From Phenylobacterium deserti (GTDB taxonomy: Bacteria; Pseudomonadota; Alphaproteobacteria; Caulobacterales; Caulobacteraceae): DNA of 64,000 bases. The translations under genes were made by a program, and so were the position numbers. A model generated the notes under the pieces. That model did not search any database and was not told the DNA's origin. It saw nothing but the letters and a program-made list of their open reading frames with translations. The first letter of the stretch is position 1; the number at the start of each line of letters is the position of its first letter. Location of the stretch: assembly GCA_943332615.1 (NCBI GenBank), contig CALQQB010000002.1, positions 124,001 through 188,000 of the forward strand, given 5' to 3'. Positions 33,446 to 40,639 of the stretch are shown in pieces.

Positions 33446-35290
33446 ATGGCTGACGGCTCAGCGCCCTCGCCCCTCCGCTACAGCGCGTTCATCAGCTACA
33501 ACAGCCGCGACCAGAAGTTCGCGGCGTGGCTGCATCGCGAGCTGGAGGCCTATCGGCTGCCGGGGCGTCTGGCGCGGGAGGTCCAGTCCAGCGTTCTGCG
33601 CGGCGACCGGCTGAAGCCGATGTTCCATGACACCTGGGAGCTGAACGCCGCCCACGACCTGCCCGGCGCCCTGCGCGAGGCGATCGCGCAGTCGGAGAGC
33701 CTGATCGTGGTCTGTTCGCCCAATGCGCAGGCGTCGGACTGGGTGGGGCGCGAGATCGAGCTGTTCCGTGAGCTGCACGGCGACAACAACATCCGCGCCG
33801 CGATCATCGAGGGCGACCCGACCACCTCGTTCCACGCCGCGCTGATGACCCGGTCGGACGGCCAGCCGATGGAGCCGCTGGCGGCGGATTTCCGGCGCGG
33901 CGGCAGCACGCGCAAGCTGGCGGCCCTGAAGCTGATCGCGGCGCTGACTGGCGTGCAGCTGGACGAGTTGGTGCAGCGCGACGGGCAACGGCGCACGCGC
34001 CGGGTCATGGCGCTATCGGCCGGCGTCGTGGCGGCCATGGGAGTGATCAGCGTGCTGAGCGTGATGGCCCTGACCGCGCGCCAGGCCGAGCGGCTGCAGC
34101 GGGCCAAGGGCGAGGCGGTCAATGAGGTGATGCTGACCGAGCTCAGCCCGGCGCTGCGGCGCACGGGGCGCACCGACGTGTCCTCGATCGTCCACCAGGC
34201 GGTGCTGGACTACTACAAGGACCAGGGCGACCTGCCGGACGACGCCCAGATCCAGCGGGCGCGCGCCCTGCACGGGCGCGGCCTCGACGAGGAGACCCGC
34301 GGCGATCTGGAGCGGGCCAGCGTCAGCTATGCCCAGGCCTGGCGGATCACCGACGACCTGCTGGCCGCCAAGCCGAAGGACCCTGAACGCGTCTTCCTCC
34401 ACGCCCAGAGCGAGTACTATGTGGGCTCCATCGCCTGGCAGAAGGGCGACGGCGCGGTCGCGCGGCGGCGGTTCGAGGCCTATGCGGCGCTGGCCCGGGA
34501 CCTGGCGCGCAAGGCCCCGCAGAACCTCGACTGGCTGATGGAGACCGCCTACGCCGAGAGCAACCTGGGCACGCTGGCGCTGCGCCAGGCCGGCGACGCG
34601 GCGACGGCGGAGGGGCATTTCGCGAGGGCGCTGGCGACGTTGCGGACCATCTCGGCCGCCAAGCCCAATGACGCCGACCTGAAGGTCGAGCTGGCCGACG
34701 GCTACGGCTGGCTGGCCAACGCCCAGGCGGCGCGCGGCAACCTGGCCGCCGCCCTGACCAACCGCAATGCGCAGCGGCCGATCATCGACGCCCTGCTGGC
34801 CGCCGACCCGCTGAACGTCTCGGCGCGAAATGTGCTGCTGAGCAATGAGCTGGCCACGGCGCGGCTGGCTGAATCTCGGGGGCAGTACGACGACGCCCTG
34901 GCCTGGCTGGACCGGGGCTACAGCGAAGCCCGCGGCCTGATGCGGAGCGCTCCCGACAACGCCGGCATCGCCACCCACATGCGCGCCTTCCAGCTGTTCA
35001 AGATCCACACCCAGCTGGCCGCGCCGCCCGGCAAACGACCGTCGGCCAGGGCGCTGACCCAGTCGCTCGGCGCCTGCGACCAGGGCGTCAAGGGCCGGAG
35101 CCAGGATGAGCTCAACCAGTTCTGCCAGATCCTGCGCGCGCGGATCCTGGCGTCGGCGGGGGACGCCCGAGGGGCCCGGCGGGCGCTGACCTCGATCCAC
35201 AACATGCCGGGCGACGGGGTCTATTCGCGCCACTGGGGGGTGAATTTCGCCGAGGAGGCGCGGCTGGCTGCCTCGCCCGTCTTGCGATGA
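33446..35290 (+). CDS. TIR-TM-TPR protein, copy 2
   Basis: A 614-residue paralogue of the protein at 30804 with the same layout: TIR (about 10-180, RYSAFISYNSRD, SDWVGREIELF with E103), a membrane segment (about 190-212) flanked on the N side by QRRTRR, TPR-like repeats (SEYYVGSIAWQKGD, ESNLGTLALRQAGD, ANAQAARGNLAAA), and the CX15C pair near the C-terminus. Unlike copy 1, GC is high throughout. It is followed after 76 bases by a lipoprotein gene homologous to the partner of copy 1. NADase activity and topology are family-based inferences. Confidence 0.88.
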   Translation: MADGSAPSPLRYSAFISYNSRDQKFAAWLHRELEAYRLPGRLAREVQSSVLRGDRLKPMFHDTWELNAAHDLPGALREAIAQSESLIVVCSPNAQASDWVGREIELFRELHGDNNIRAAIIEGDPTTSFHAALMTRSDGQPMEPLAADFRRGGSTRKLAALKLIAALTGVQLDELVQRDGQRRTRRVMALSAGVVAAMGVISVLSVMALTARQAERLQRAKGEAVNEVMLTELSPALRRTGRTDVSSIVHQAVLDYYKDQGDLPDDAQIQRARALHGRGLDEETRGDLERASVSYAQAWRITDDLLAAKPKDPERVFLHAQSEYYVGSIAWQKGDGAVARRRFEAYAALARDLARKAPQNLDWLMETAYAESNLGTLALRQAGDAATAEGHFARALATLRTISAAKPNDADLKVELADGYGWLANAQAARGNLAAALTNRNAQRPIIDALLAADPLNVSARNVLLSNELATARLAESRGQYDDALAWLDRGYSEARGLMRSAPDNAGIATHMRAFQLFKIHTQLAAPPGKRPSARALTQSLGACDQGVKGRSQDELNQFCQILRARILASAGDARGARRALTSIHNMPGDGVYSRHWGVNFAEEARLAASPVLR

Positions 35291-35366
35291 CGGGACGAGG
35301 TTTCCCCTTGCGCTTCACCCTGCGCGCGCACTCAATCGGGCCGAATCAACGTGAGGGAGAGCGACG

Positions 35367-36020
35367 ATGACCAGGGTTCTATGGTCGGCCGGAGCCGTCG
35401 CGGCCGCGGCCGCGGCGCTGGCCGGTTGCCAGCCCAAGCCGCCCGCCCCGCCGACGGAGCCCCCCAAACCCATAGCGGACATCCTGGGCGCCCCGCGGTT
35501 CGGCGCGATCACCGCCATCTGCCCGACCCTGCCCGCCGGCCTGCCGGTGGTGAAGATCCAGATCACCGACGCCTCGCCCAAGAAGATCGGCCACGTCACC
35601 GCGTTGTTCGAGTCGAACCAGGACGGCACCGCCAGCGGCGACAAGAAGCTGCGCGACATCGCCGAGGTGGTGTTCAAGGACCAGAACCCCACCCGTCTCG
35701 ACCTCGACGCTTCGGAATTCCTGAAGAAGCCGGGCGACGTTCTGCTGGTCGAGGTGGAACTCGCCGACCCCGACGCCAGCTTCTTCCCGGGCCCGGCGGC
35801 GATCACGGCCGGCAACGACGACGGAACCTCGATGTTCTGCATTCGGGACAAGGAAAGCGGCGTCAATCCGAAGCCGGGCGACCGGACGGTGCGGTTCTAT
35901 GTTCAGTACGGGGCGCCCAAGGGCCCGAGGTACGGAAAATACAACATCTTCCTGCTGTTCAAGGACGGGCCGTTCCTCACGCCGGTCGTCCTGGACCCGA
36001 AGATCCACGACAAGGGGTGA
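35367..36020 (+). CDS. Lipoprotein partner of TIR copy 2
   Basis: A 217-residue protein with a lipoprotein signal (lipobox LAGC, acylated Cys at about 21), then a Pro-rich linker and a probable beta-rich domain. It shares two further Cys and a C-terminal YGKYNIFLLF...LDPKIHDKG segment with the exported protein at 32680, so both belong to one unrecognised family. GAGGGAGAG precedes the ATG. Its place behind a TIR-TM-TPR gene in both cassettes suggests it meets the periplasmic TPR domain. Confidence 0.8.
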   Translation: MTRVLWSAGAVAAAAAALAGCQPKPPAPPTEPPKPIADILGAPRFGAITAICPTLPAGLPVVKIQITDASPKKIGHVTALFESNQDGTASGDKKLRDIAEVVFKDQNPTRLDLDASEFLKKPGDVLLVEVELADPDASFFPGPAAITAGNDDGTSMFCIRDKESGVNPKPGDRTVRFYVQYGAPKGPRYGKYNIFLLFKDGPFLTPVVLDPKIHDKG

Positions 36021-36064
36021 TGGCGCTTGGCTTGGGGGGCGGGTGCGCCTAAGACGCCGCTTTA

Positions 36065-37045
36065 ATGAGCGCCGCGCCCCCCGGTCTGAATGAGGTCCTG
36101 CAGCGGACCTTCTCTTTTCCCAAGCGACATTTCCTGTCCGCCACCGACCTGAACGAGGTCGAGGTCGCCAACCTGCTGGATCTGGCCGACGGTTTCGTGA
36201 GCCTGAACCGCCAGACGGCGAAGAAGCTGGACCTGCTCAAGGGCAGGACGCTGATGAACCTGTTCTTCGAGAACTCGACGCGAACCCAGAGCTCATTCGA
36301 GCTGGCGGGCAAGCGGCTGGGCGCGGACGTGGTCAACATGAGCCCGCGCTCGTCGGCCATGTCGAAGGGCGAGACGCTGATCGACACGGCGGTGACGCTC
36401 AACGCCATGCAGCCGGACCTGCTGGTGGTGCGGCACGCCTCGTCCGGCGCAGCCGCCCTGCTGTCGCAGAAGGTCGGCTGCTCGGTGATCAACGCCGGGG
36501 ACGGCCAGCACGAGCACCCGACCCAGGCGCTGCTGGACGCGCTCTCTATGCGCCGCGCCTTCGGCTACATCGCGGGGCTGAAGGTGGCGATCTGCGGCGA
36601 CGTCATGCACTCACGCGTGGCGCGGTCGAACATCGCGCTGCTGCAGATGCTGGGGGCGAACGTGCGGCTGGTGGGGCCGCCGACCCTGATCCCACCGGCG
36701 GCGGACCGCTGGAACGTCGAGGTGTTCCACGACATGCGCGTCGGCATCGCCGGCTGCGACGTGGTGATGATGCTGCGGCTGCAGCTGGAGCGGATGGATG
36801 GGGTGATGGCGCCGTCGCAGCGGGAATATTTCCGCTTCTTCGGCCTGGACCGCGAGAAGCTGGCCTTCGCCGCGCCGCATGTGAAGGTGATGCACCCCGG
36901 CCCGATGAACCGGGGTGTGGAGATCGACAGCGAGGTCGCCGACGACCTGACCGTCAGCCTGATCCAGGACCAGGTGGAGATGGGCGTGGCGGCGCGGATG
37001 GCGGTTCTGACCTCGCTGGCGGCCCGACTGGAGAACGACCGGTGA
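36065..37045 (+). CDS. pyrB: Aspartate carbamoyltransferase catalytic subunit
   Basis: It condenses carbamoyl phosphate with aspartate in pyrimidine synthesis. At 326 residues it is full length, with [15 protein letters not shown] (carbamoyl phosphate loop), the 80s-loop Ser/Lys in [23 protein letters not shown], and [11 protein letters not shown]. It is followed by a dihydroorotase-like gene that looks catalytically dead, which fits the class of ATCases built from PyrB plus an inactive PyrC-like subunit. Confidence 0.96.
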   Translation: MSAAPPGLNEVLQRTFSFPKRHFLSATDLNEVEVANLLDLADGFVSLNRQTAKKLDLLKGRTLMNLFFENSTRTQSSFELAGKRLGADVVNMSPRSSAMSKGETLIDTAVTLNAMQPDLLVVRHASSGAAALLSQKVGCSVINAGDGQHEHPTQALLDALSMRRAFGYIAGLKVAICGDVMHSRVARSNIALLQMLGANVRLVGPPTLIPPAADRWNVEVFHDMRVGIAGCDVVMMLRLQLERMDGVMAPSQREYFRFFGLDREKLAFAAPHVKVMHPGPMNRGVEIDSEVADDLTVSLIQDQVEMGVAARMAVLTSLAARLENDR

Positions 37046-37124
37046 CCCTCCTTCGCCAAGGCTTCGGAGGGCAGGCCCTCGCCTGGGGACCTGTCCTGCG
37101 TAGCTCCGCCAGGAGCGAAGCAGG
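37046..37124. repeat. Palindromic spacer between pyrB and pyrX
   Basis: TCCTGCGTAGCTCC and GGAGCGAAGCAGGA pair at 12 of 14 positions around GCCA, ending at the ATG of the next gene and including its AGGAG. It may be a dispersed repeat, and it could reduce translation of the downstream gene. Confidence 0.45.
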
Positions 37125-38414
37125 ATGAGCCGCCCCCTGGCCTTCCTGAACGCCCGGCTGGTCGATCCGGCCAGCGGCTACGACGGCCCCGGCGCGGTGA
37201 TCGTCACTGACGGCGTGATCGCCGACGTGGCGCATGCCCCCGGCCTGGGCGCCCTGTCGCCGGACATCGAGACCGTGGACCTGGACGGCGCGCTGCTGAT
37301 CCCTGGCCTGATCGACATCCGGGTAAAGACCGGCGAGCCCGGCTCGGAGCCCAAGGAGACCCTGAAGTCCGCCGCGCTGGCCGCCGCCGCCGGCGGGGTC
37401 ACCACCATCATCGTGCAGCCCGACACCCATCCGGCGATGGACGAGCCGGCGGTGATCGACTTCATCCTGCGTCGGGCCCGCGACATCGAGCTGGTGAAGG
37501 TGTTCCCGGCCGGCGCCGCCACCAAGGGCTGCGAGGGGCAGCGGATGGCCGAGATCGGCCTGATGCACGAGGCGGGCTGCGTCTACATCACCGACGTCGA
37601 TCGGCCCATCATCGACAGCAAGGTGCTGCGCCGGGTGATGAGCTACGCCAAGGCGTTCGGCGTGCTGGTGGCGCACCGGCCGGCCGACCCGTGGCTGTCG
37701 GCGGGCGCCGTGGCCAGCGAGGGCGAATTCGCGGCCCGGATGGGCCTGCCCAGCGTCCCGGCCATCGCCGAGCGGATCATGCTGGAGCGCGACCTGGCGC
37801 TGGTGGAACTGACCGGCGCGCCGTTCATCGTCGACCAGGTGACCACGGCGGCGGCCCTGGAGAGCCTGCGGCGCGGCCTCGACCGCGGACTGCCGGTGAC
37901 GGCGACGACCTCGATCAACCATCTGTCGTTCAACGAGATCGACATCGGCGACTATCGCACCTTCTGCAAGCTGGACCCGCCACTGCGCTCGGAAGACGAC
38001 CGGCAGGCGGTGATCGAAGCCATCGCGTCGGGCCTGATCAAGGTGGTGGTCTCCGCCCACGCGCCCGCCCCGGCCGAGGACAAGCGCCTGCCCTATGACG
38101 AGGCGGCGCCGGGCGCGGTGGGGCTGCAGACCCTGCTGCCCGCCCTGCTGGCCTTCCACCACGACGACCGCATCGCGCTGATCGACCTGATCCGCACGGT
38201 GACCCTCGCGCCGGCCGAACTGCTGGGCCTGCCAGCCGGGCGCATTGCAAAGGGCGCGCCGGCCGACCTGGTGGTCTGCAACCTGAACGCCCCCGTGCAT
38301 ATTCTCGCCGAGAAGCTGGTTTCGAAGTCGAAGAATTCGCCCTTCGACGGCCGCCGGCTGCAGGGCAAGGTGCTGCGGACCCTGGTCGATGGGCGGACGG
38401 TCTACAGCGCGTAG
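37125..38414 (+). CDS. pyrX: Dihydroorotase-like protein lacking metal ligands (probable PyrC'/PyrX)
   Basis: An amidohydrolase-fold protein of 429 residues downstream of pyrB. In active dihydroorotases the first strand ends IDxHxHxREPG; here it is IDIRVKTGEPG, with both metal-binding His replaced. The late catalytic DHAPH is SAHAPAP, so the Asp and a His are gone too. The central STSINHLSF His remains. In pseudomonads a similarly dead homologue encoded next to pyrB is needed to assemble ATCase, and the same role is inferred here. A genuine PyrC must be encoded elsewhere. Confidence 0.85.
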   Translation: MSRPLAFLNARLVDPASGYDGPGAVIVTDGVIADVAHAPGLGALSPDIETVDLDGALLIPGLIDIRVKTGEPGSEPKETLKSAALAAAAGGVTTIIVQPDTHPAMDEPAVIDFILRRARDIELVKVFPAGAATKGCEGQRMAEIGLMHEAGCVYITDVDRPIIDSKVLRRVMSYAKAFGVLVAHRPADPWLSAGAVASEGEFAARMGLPSVPAIAERIMLERDLALVELTGAPFIVDQVTTAAALESLRRGLDRGLPVTATTSINHLSFNEIDIGDYRTFCKLDPPLRSEDDRQAVIEAIASGLIKVVVSAHAPAPAEDKRLPYDEAAPGAVGLQTLLPALLAFHHDDRIALIDLIRTVTLAPAELLGLPAGRIAKGAPADLVVCNLNAPVHILAEKLVSKSKNSPFDGRRLQGKVLRTLVDGRTVYSA

Positions 38415-38556
38415 CGACCTTGCCTCATTGCGATTTTGTTCTTTCTTCGTTCTAGACCTTCCGTTAGACAAACGGTGGTTGCATCGGCCGACCGTGAGCC
38501 TGGACGCTGACGAAGTCGCCGCGCCGCGCTAGGACTGGCCCCAAAGGGGAGCGTTC

Positions 38557-39261
38557 ATGATCGCAAGTTGGGGCCCGATGCTGTTCGGGATCGCGATGGT
38601 CGGGGGCTATCTGCTCGGGTCGATCCCGTTCGGGGTGATCGTCACCCGACTGGGCGGCGCAGGCGACGTGCGTTCGATCGGCTCGGGGAATATCGGGGCA
38701 ACGAACGTCCTGCGGACCGGGCGTCGCGACCTGGCGCTGCTGACGCTGCTGGGGGACGGCGGCAAGGGCGCGGTGGCGGTGTTGCTGGCGTGGCTGGCTA
38801 CCCTTGGAGGGACGGACGAGCAACGCGCGGTTCTGAGCGCCCTGGCGGCAGGCGCGGCCTTCCTCGGACACCTCTTCCCGGTGTGGCTCGGCTTCAAGGG
38901 GGGCAAGGGGGTCGCAACATTCTTCGGCATTATGCTCGCGGCCGCATGGCCCGTCGGGCTGCTGGCCGGCGCGACCTGGCTGATCATCGCCTTCCTATTC
39001 AGGATGTCGTCGCTGGCGGCGTTGGTGGCCGTTGCGCTGGCGCCAGGCATTGTGCTGCTGCTCGGCCTCCCGCACGCCACCGCCCTGCTGGCGCTGTTCA
39101 TGGCGCTGCTGGTCTTCGTGCGCCACGCCGAGAATATCCGGCGGTTGCTGAAGGGCGAGGAGCCGCGGATCGGCGCAAAGACCTCCGAGATGGCGGGCCA
39201 CAACGGCGGGCCGCCGCTGCCCCCGGACCTCTACAAGGACGAGGGGACCCCGAAGGCGTGA
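38557..39261 (+). CDS. plsY: Glycerol-3-phosphate acyltransferase PlsY
   Basis: An inner-membrane enzyme that transfers an acyl group from acyl phosphate to glycerol-3-phosphate, the first step of phospholipid synthesis. The 234 residues contain the three PlsY motifs: [22 protein letters not shown] with [12 protein letters not shown], and [13 protein letters not shown], on about five membrane helices. GGGGAG precedes the ATG. The last codons overlap the GTG start of dprA. Confidence 0.95.
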   Translation: MIASWGPMLFGIAMVGGYLLGSIPFGVIVTRLGGAGDVRSIGSGNIGATNVLRTGRRDLALLTLLGDGGKGAVAVLLAWLATLGGTDEQRAVLSALAAGAAFLGHLFPVWLGFKGGKGVATFFGIMLAAAWPVGLLAGATWLIIAFLFRMSSLAALVAVALAPGIVLLLGLPHATALLALFMALLVFVRHAENIRRLLKGEEPRIGAKTSEMAGHNGGPPLPPDLYKDEGTPKA

Positions 39262-40346
39262 CGCAACGGCTGACCGACGTCCAGCGGCGCGACTGGCTGC
39301 GGCTGGCGCGGTCGGAGAATGTGGGGCCGGTCACCTTCGACCAGCTGATCACCCGCTTTGGCGAGGCGTCGCTGGCGCTGGCCGCCCTGCCCGACCTGGC
39401 CCGGCGTGGCGGTCGCGGCGGCCTGCGGATCACCAGCGAGGCCGAGGCGGACCGTGAGCTGGCTTCAGGCGCGGCGCTGGGCGCGCGGCTGATCTGCGCC
39501 TGCGAGGCTGATTTCCCCCGCGCCCTGGCGGCCGTGGACCCACCGCCGCCGCTGATCTGGGTGCGGGGCGACGCCGCCCTGCTGGACCGGCCGACCGTGG
39601 CCCTGGTCGGCGCGCGGGTGGCCTCAGCGGCCGGACAGCGGTTCGCCCGCGGGCTGGCCTCGGAGCTGGGCGGCGCCGGCCATGTCATCGTCTCCGGCAT
39701 GGCGCGTGGCATCGACGCTGCGGCGCACGAGGGCGCGATGCCCACCGGCACGGTGGCGGTGCTGGGCGGCGGGATCGACGATGTCTATCCGCCCGAGCAT
39801 CGTGGGCTCTACGACCGCCTGGTCGAGCAGGGCTGCGTCGTCTTCGAGAGCGAACCCGGCCGCACCGCCGTGGCGCGAGACTTCCCGCGCCGCAACCGCA
39901 TCATCTCAGGCCTGTCGCGCGCCGTCGTGGTGGTGGAGGCCGAACTGCGCTCCGGCTCGCTGATCACCGCGCGCCTCGCCAACGAGCAGGGCCGCGAGGT
40001 GCTGGCGGTGCCGGGCTCGCCGCTGGACCCGCGGGCCCGGGGGACCAACGACCTGATCCGCCAGGGCGCGGCGCTCTGCGAGGGCGTCGAGGATGTGCTG
40101 CGGGCGCTGGAAGGCCTGCGCGGTTTCCGCGAACCCGAGCCGGCGGCGTTCCCCGGTCCGGCCGTCGAGCCGGACGACGCCCTGCGCCGGCGGCTGGCCG
40201 ACCTGCTGTCGCCGACCCCCGTCTCCCGCGACGAACTGGTGCGCGCCGCCCAGGCCCCGGCGCCGGCCGTATTCGCCGCCCTGATGGAGCTGGCGCTGGC
40301 CGGACGGGCCGAACTATTGCCGGGCGGAATGGTCTGCACCGGTTGA
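39258..40346 (+). CDS. dprA: DNA-processing protein DprA
   Basis: It loads RecA on incoming single-stranded DNA during transformation. The 362 residues start at a GTG overlapping the plsY stop (GTGA), indicating translational coupling. The Rossmann-like core has [72 protein letters not shown] and [12 protein letters not shown]-terminal winged-helix domain ([17 protein letters not shown]) follows, as in most full-length DprA proteins. Confidence 0.95.
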   Translation: MTQRLTDVQRRDWLRLARSENVGPVTFDQLITRFGEASLALAALPDLARRGGRGGLRITSEAEADRELASGAALGARLICACEADFPRALAAVDPPPPLIWVRGDAALLDRPTVALVGARVASAAGQRFARGLASELGGAGHVIVSGMARGIDAAAHEGAMPTGTVAVLGGGIDDVYPPEHRGLYDRLVEQGCVVFESEPGRTAVARDFPRRNRIISGLSRAVVVVEAELRSGSLITARLANEQGREVLAVPGSPLDPRARGTNDLIRQGAALCEGVEDVLRALEGLRGFREPEPAAFPGPAVEPDDALRRRLADLLSPTPVSRDELVRAAQAPAPAVFAALMELALAGRAELLPGGMVCTG

Positions 40347-40349
40347 GGC

Positions 40350-40535
40350 ATGAAACAGCGAAAGAAACTTCTGACTTGGCGACAGATGCTCGGCGCCTTG
40401 ACCCTAGGGGGCTCAGGCCTTGCCACCTTGGTAAGCTTCGGAGGTTGGACGTGGTTCAACTTGGCTGCTGCGGTTGGACTCCTGCTGGTTTTTGGCATGG
40501 CCGCCTACGACAAGTGGCGCGACGAACGGAACTGA
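40350..40535 (+). CDS. Small membrane protein downstream of dprA
   Basis: A 61-residue frame starting three bases after the dprA stop. It has a basic N-terminus (MKQRKKLLTWRQ), two short hydrophobic segments (LGALTLGGSGLATLVSF and WFNLAAAVGLLLVFGMAAY) and a charged end (DKWRDERN). No family is recognised. The tight spacing and membrane-like pattern argue for a real gene; a strong palindrome follows its stop. Confidence 0.5.
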   Translation: MKQRKKLLTWRQMLGALTLGGSGLATLVSFGGWTWFNLAAAVGLLLVFGMAAYDKWRDERN

Positions 40536-40585
40536 GCCCCTTAAGGGGCTCGCAACGGGCGGGCGAATCCGCCCCGTTGACACGC
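40532..40585 (+). terminator. Tandem hairpins before topA
   Basis: GAGCCCCTTAAGGGGCTC (40532-40549) is a perfect palindrome overlapping the small gene's stop. A second stem, CAACGGGCGG/CCGCCCCGTTG, follows at once. A T run (CTTTTTTGG) occurs further on near 40615. Together these likely end plsY-dprA transcription. Confidence 0.5.
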
Positions 40586-40639
40586 CACAGGGACCGCCCC
40601 CACCTTCCCCGCTCTTTTTTGGGAACAGACACACTCTAA

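Noticed and set aside
36954..38471. A 505-codon minus-strand frame
   Set aside because: It mirrors the dihydroorotase-like gene, which has real family sequence; the antisense protein is low-complexity His/Gln/Arg-rich.
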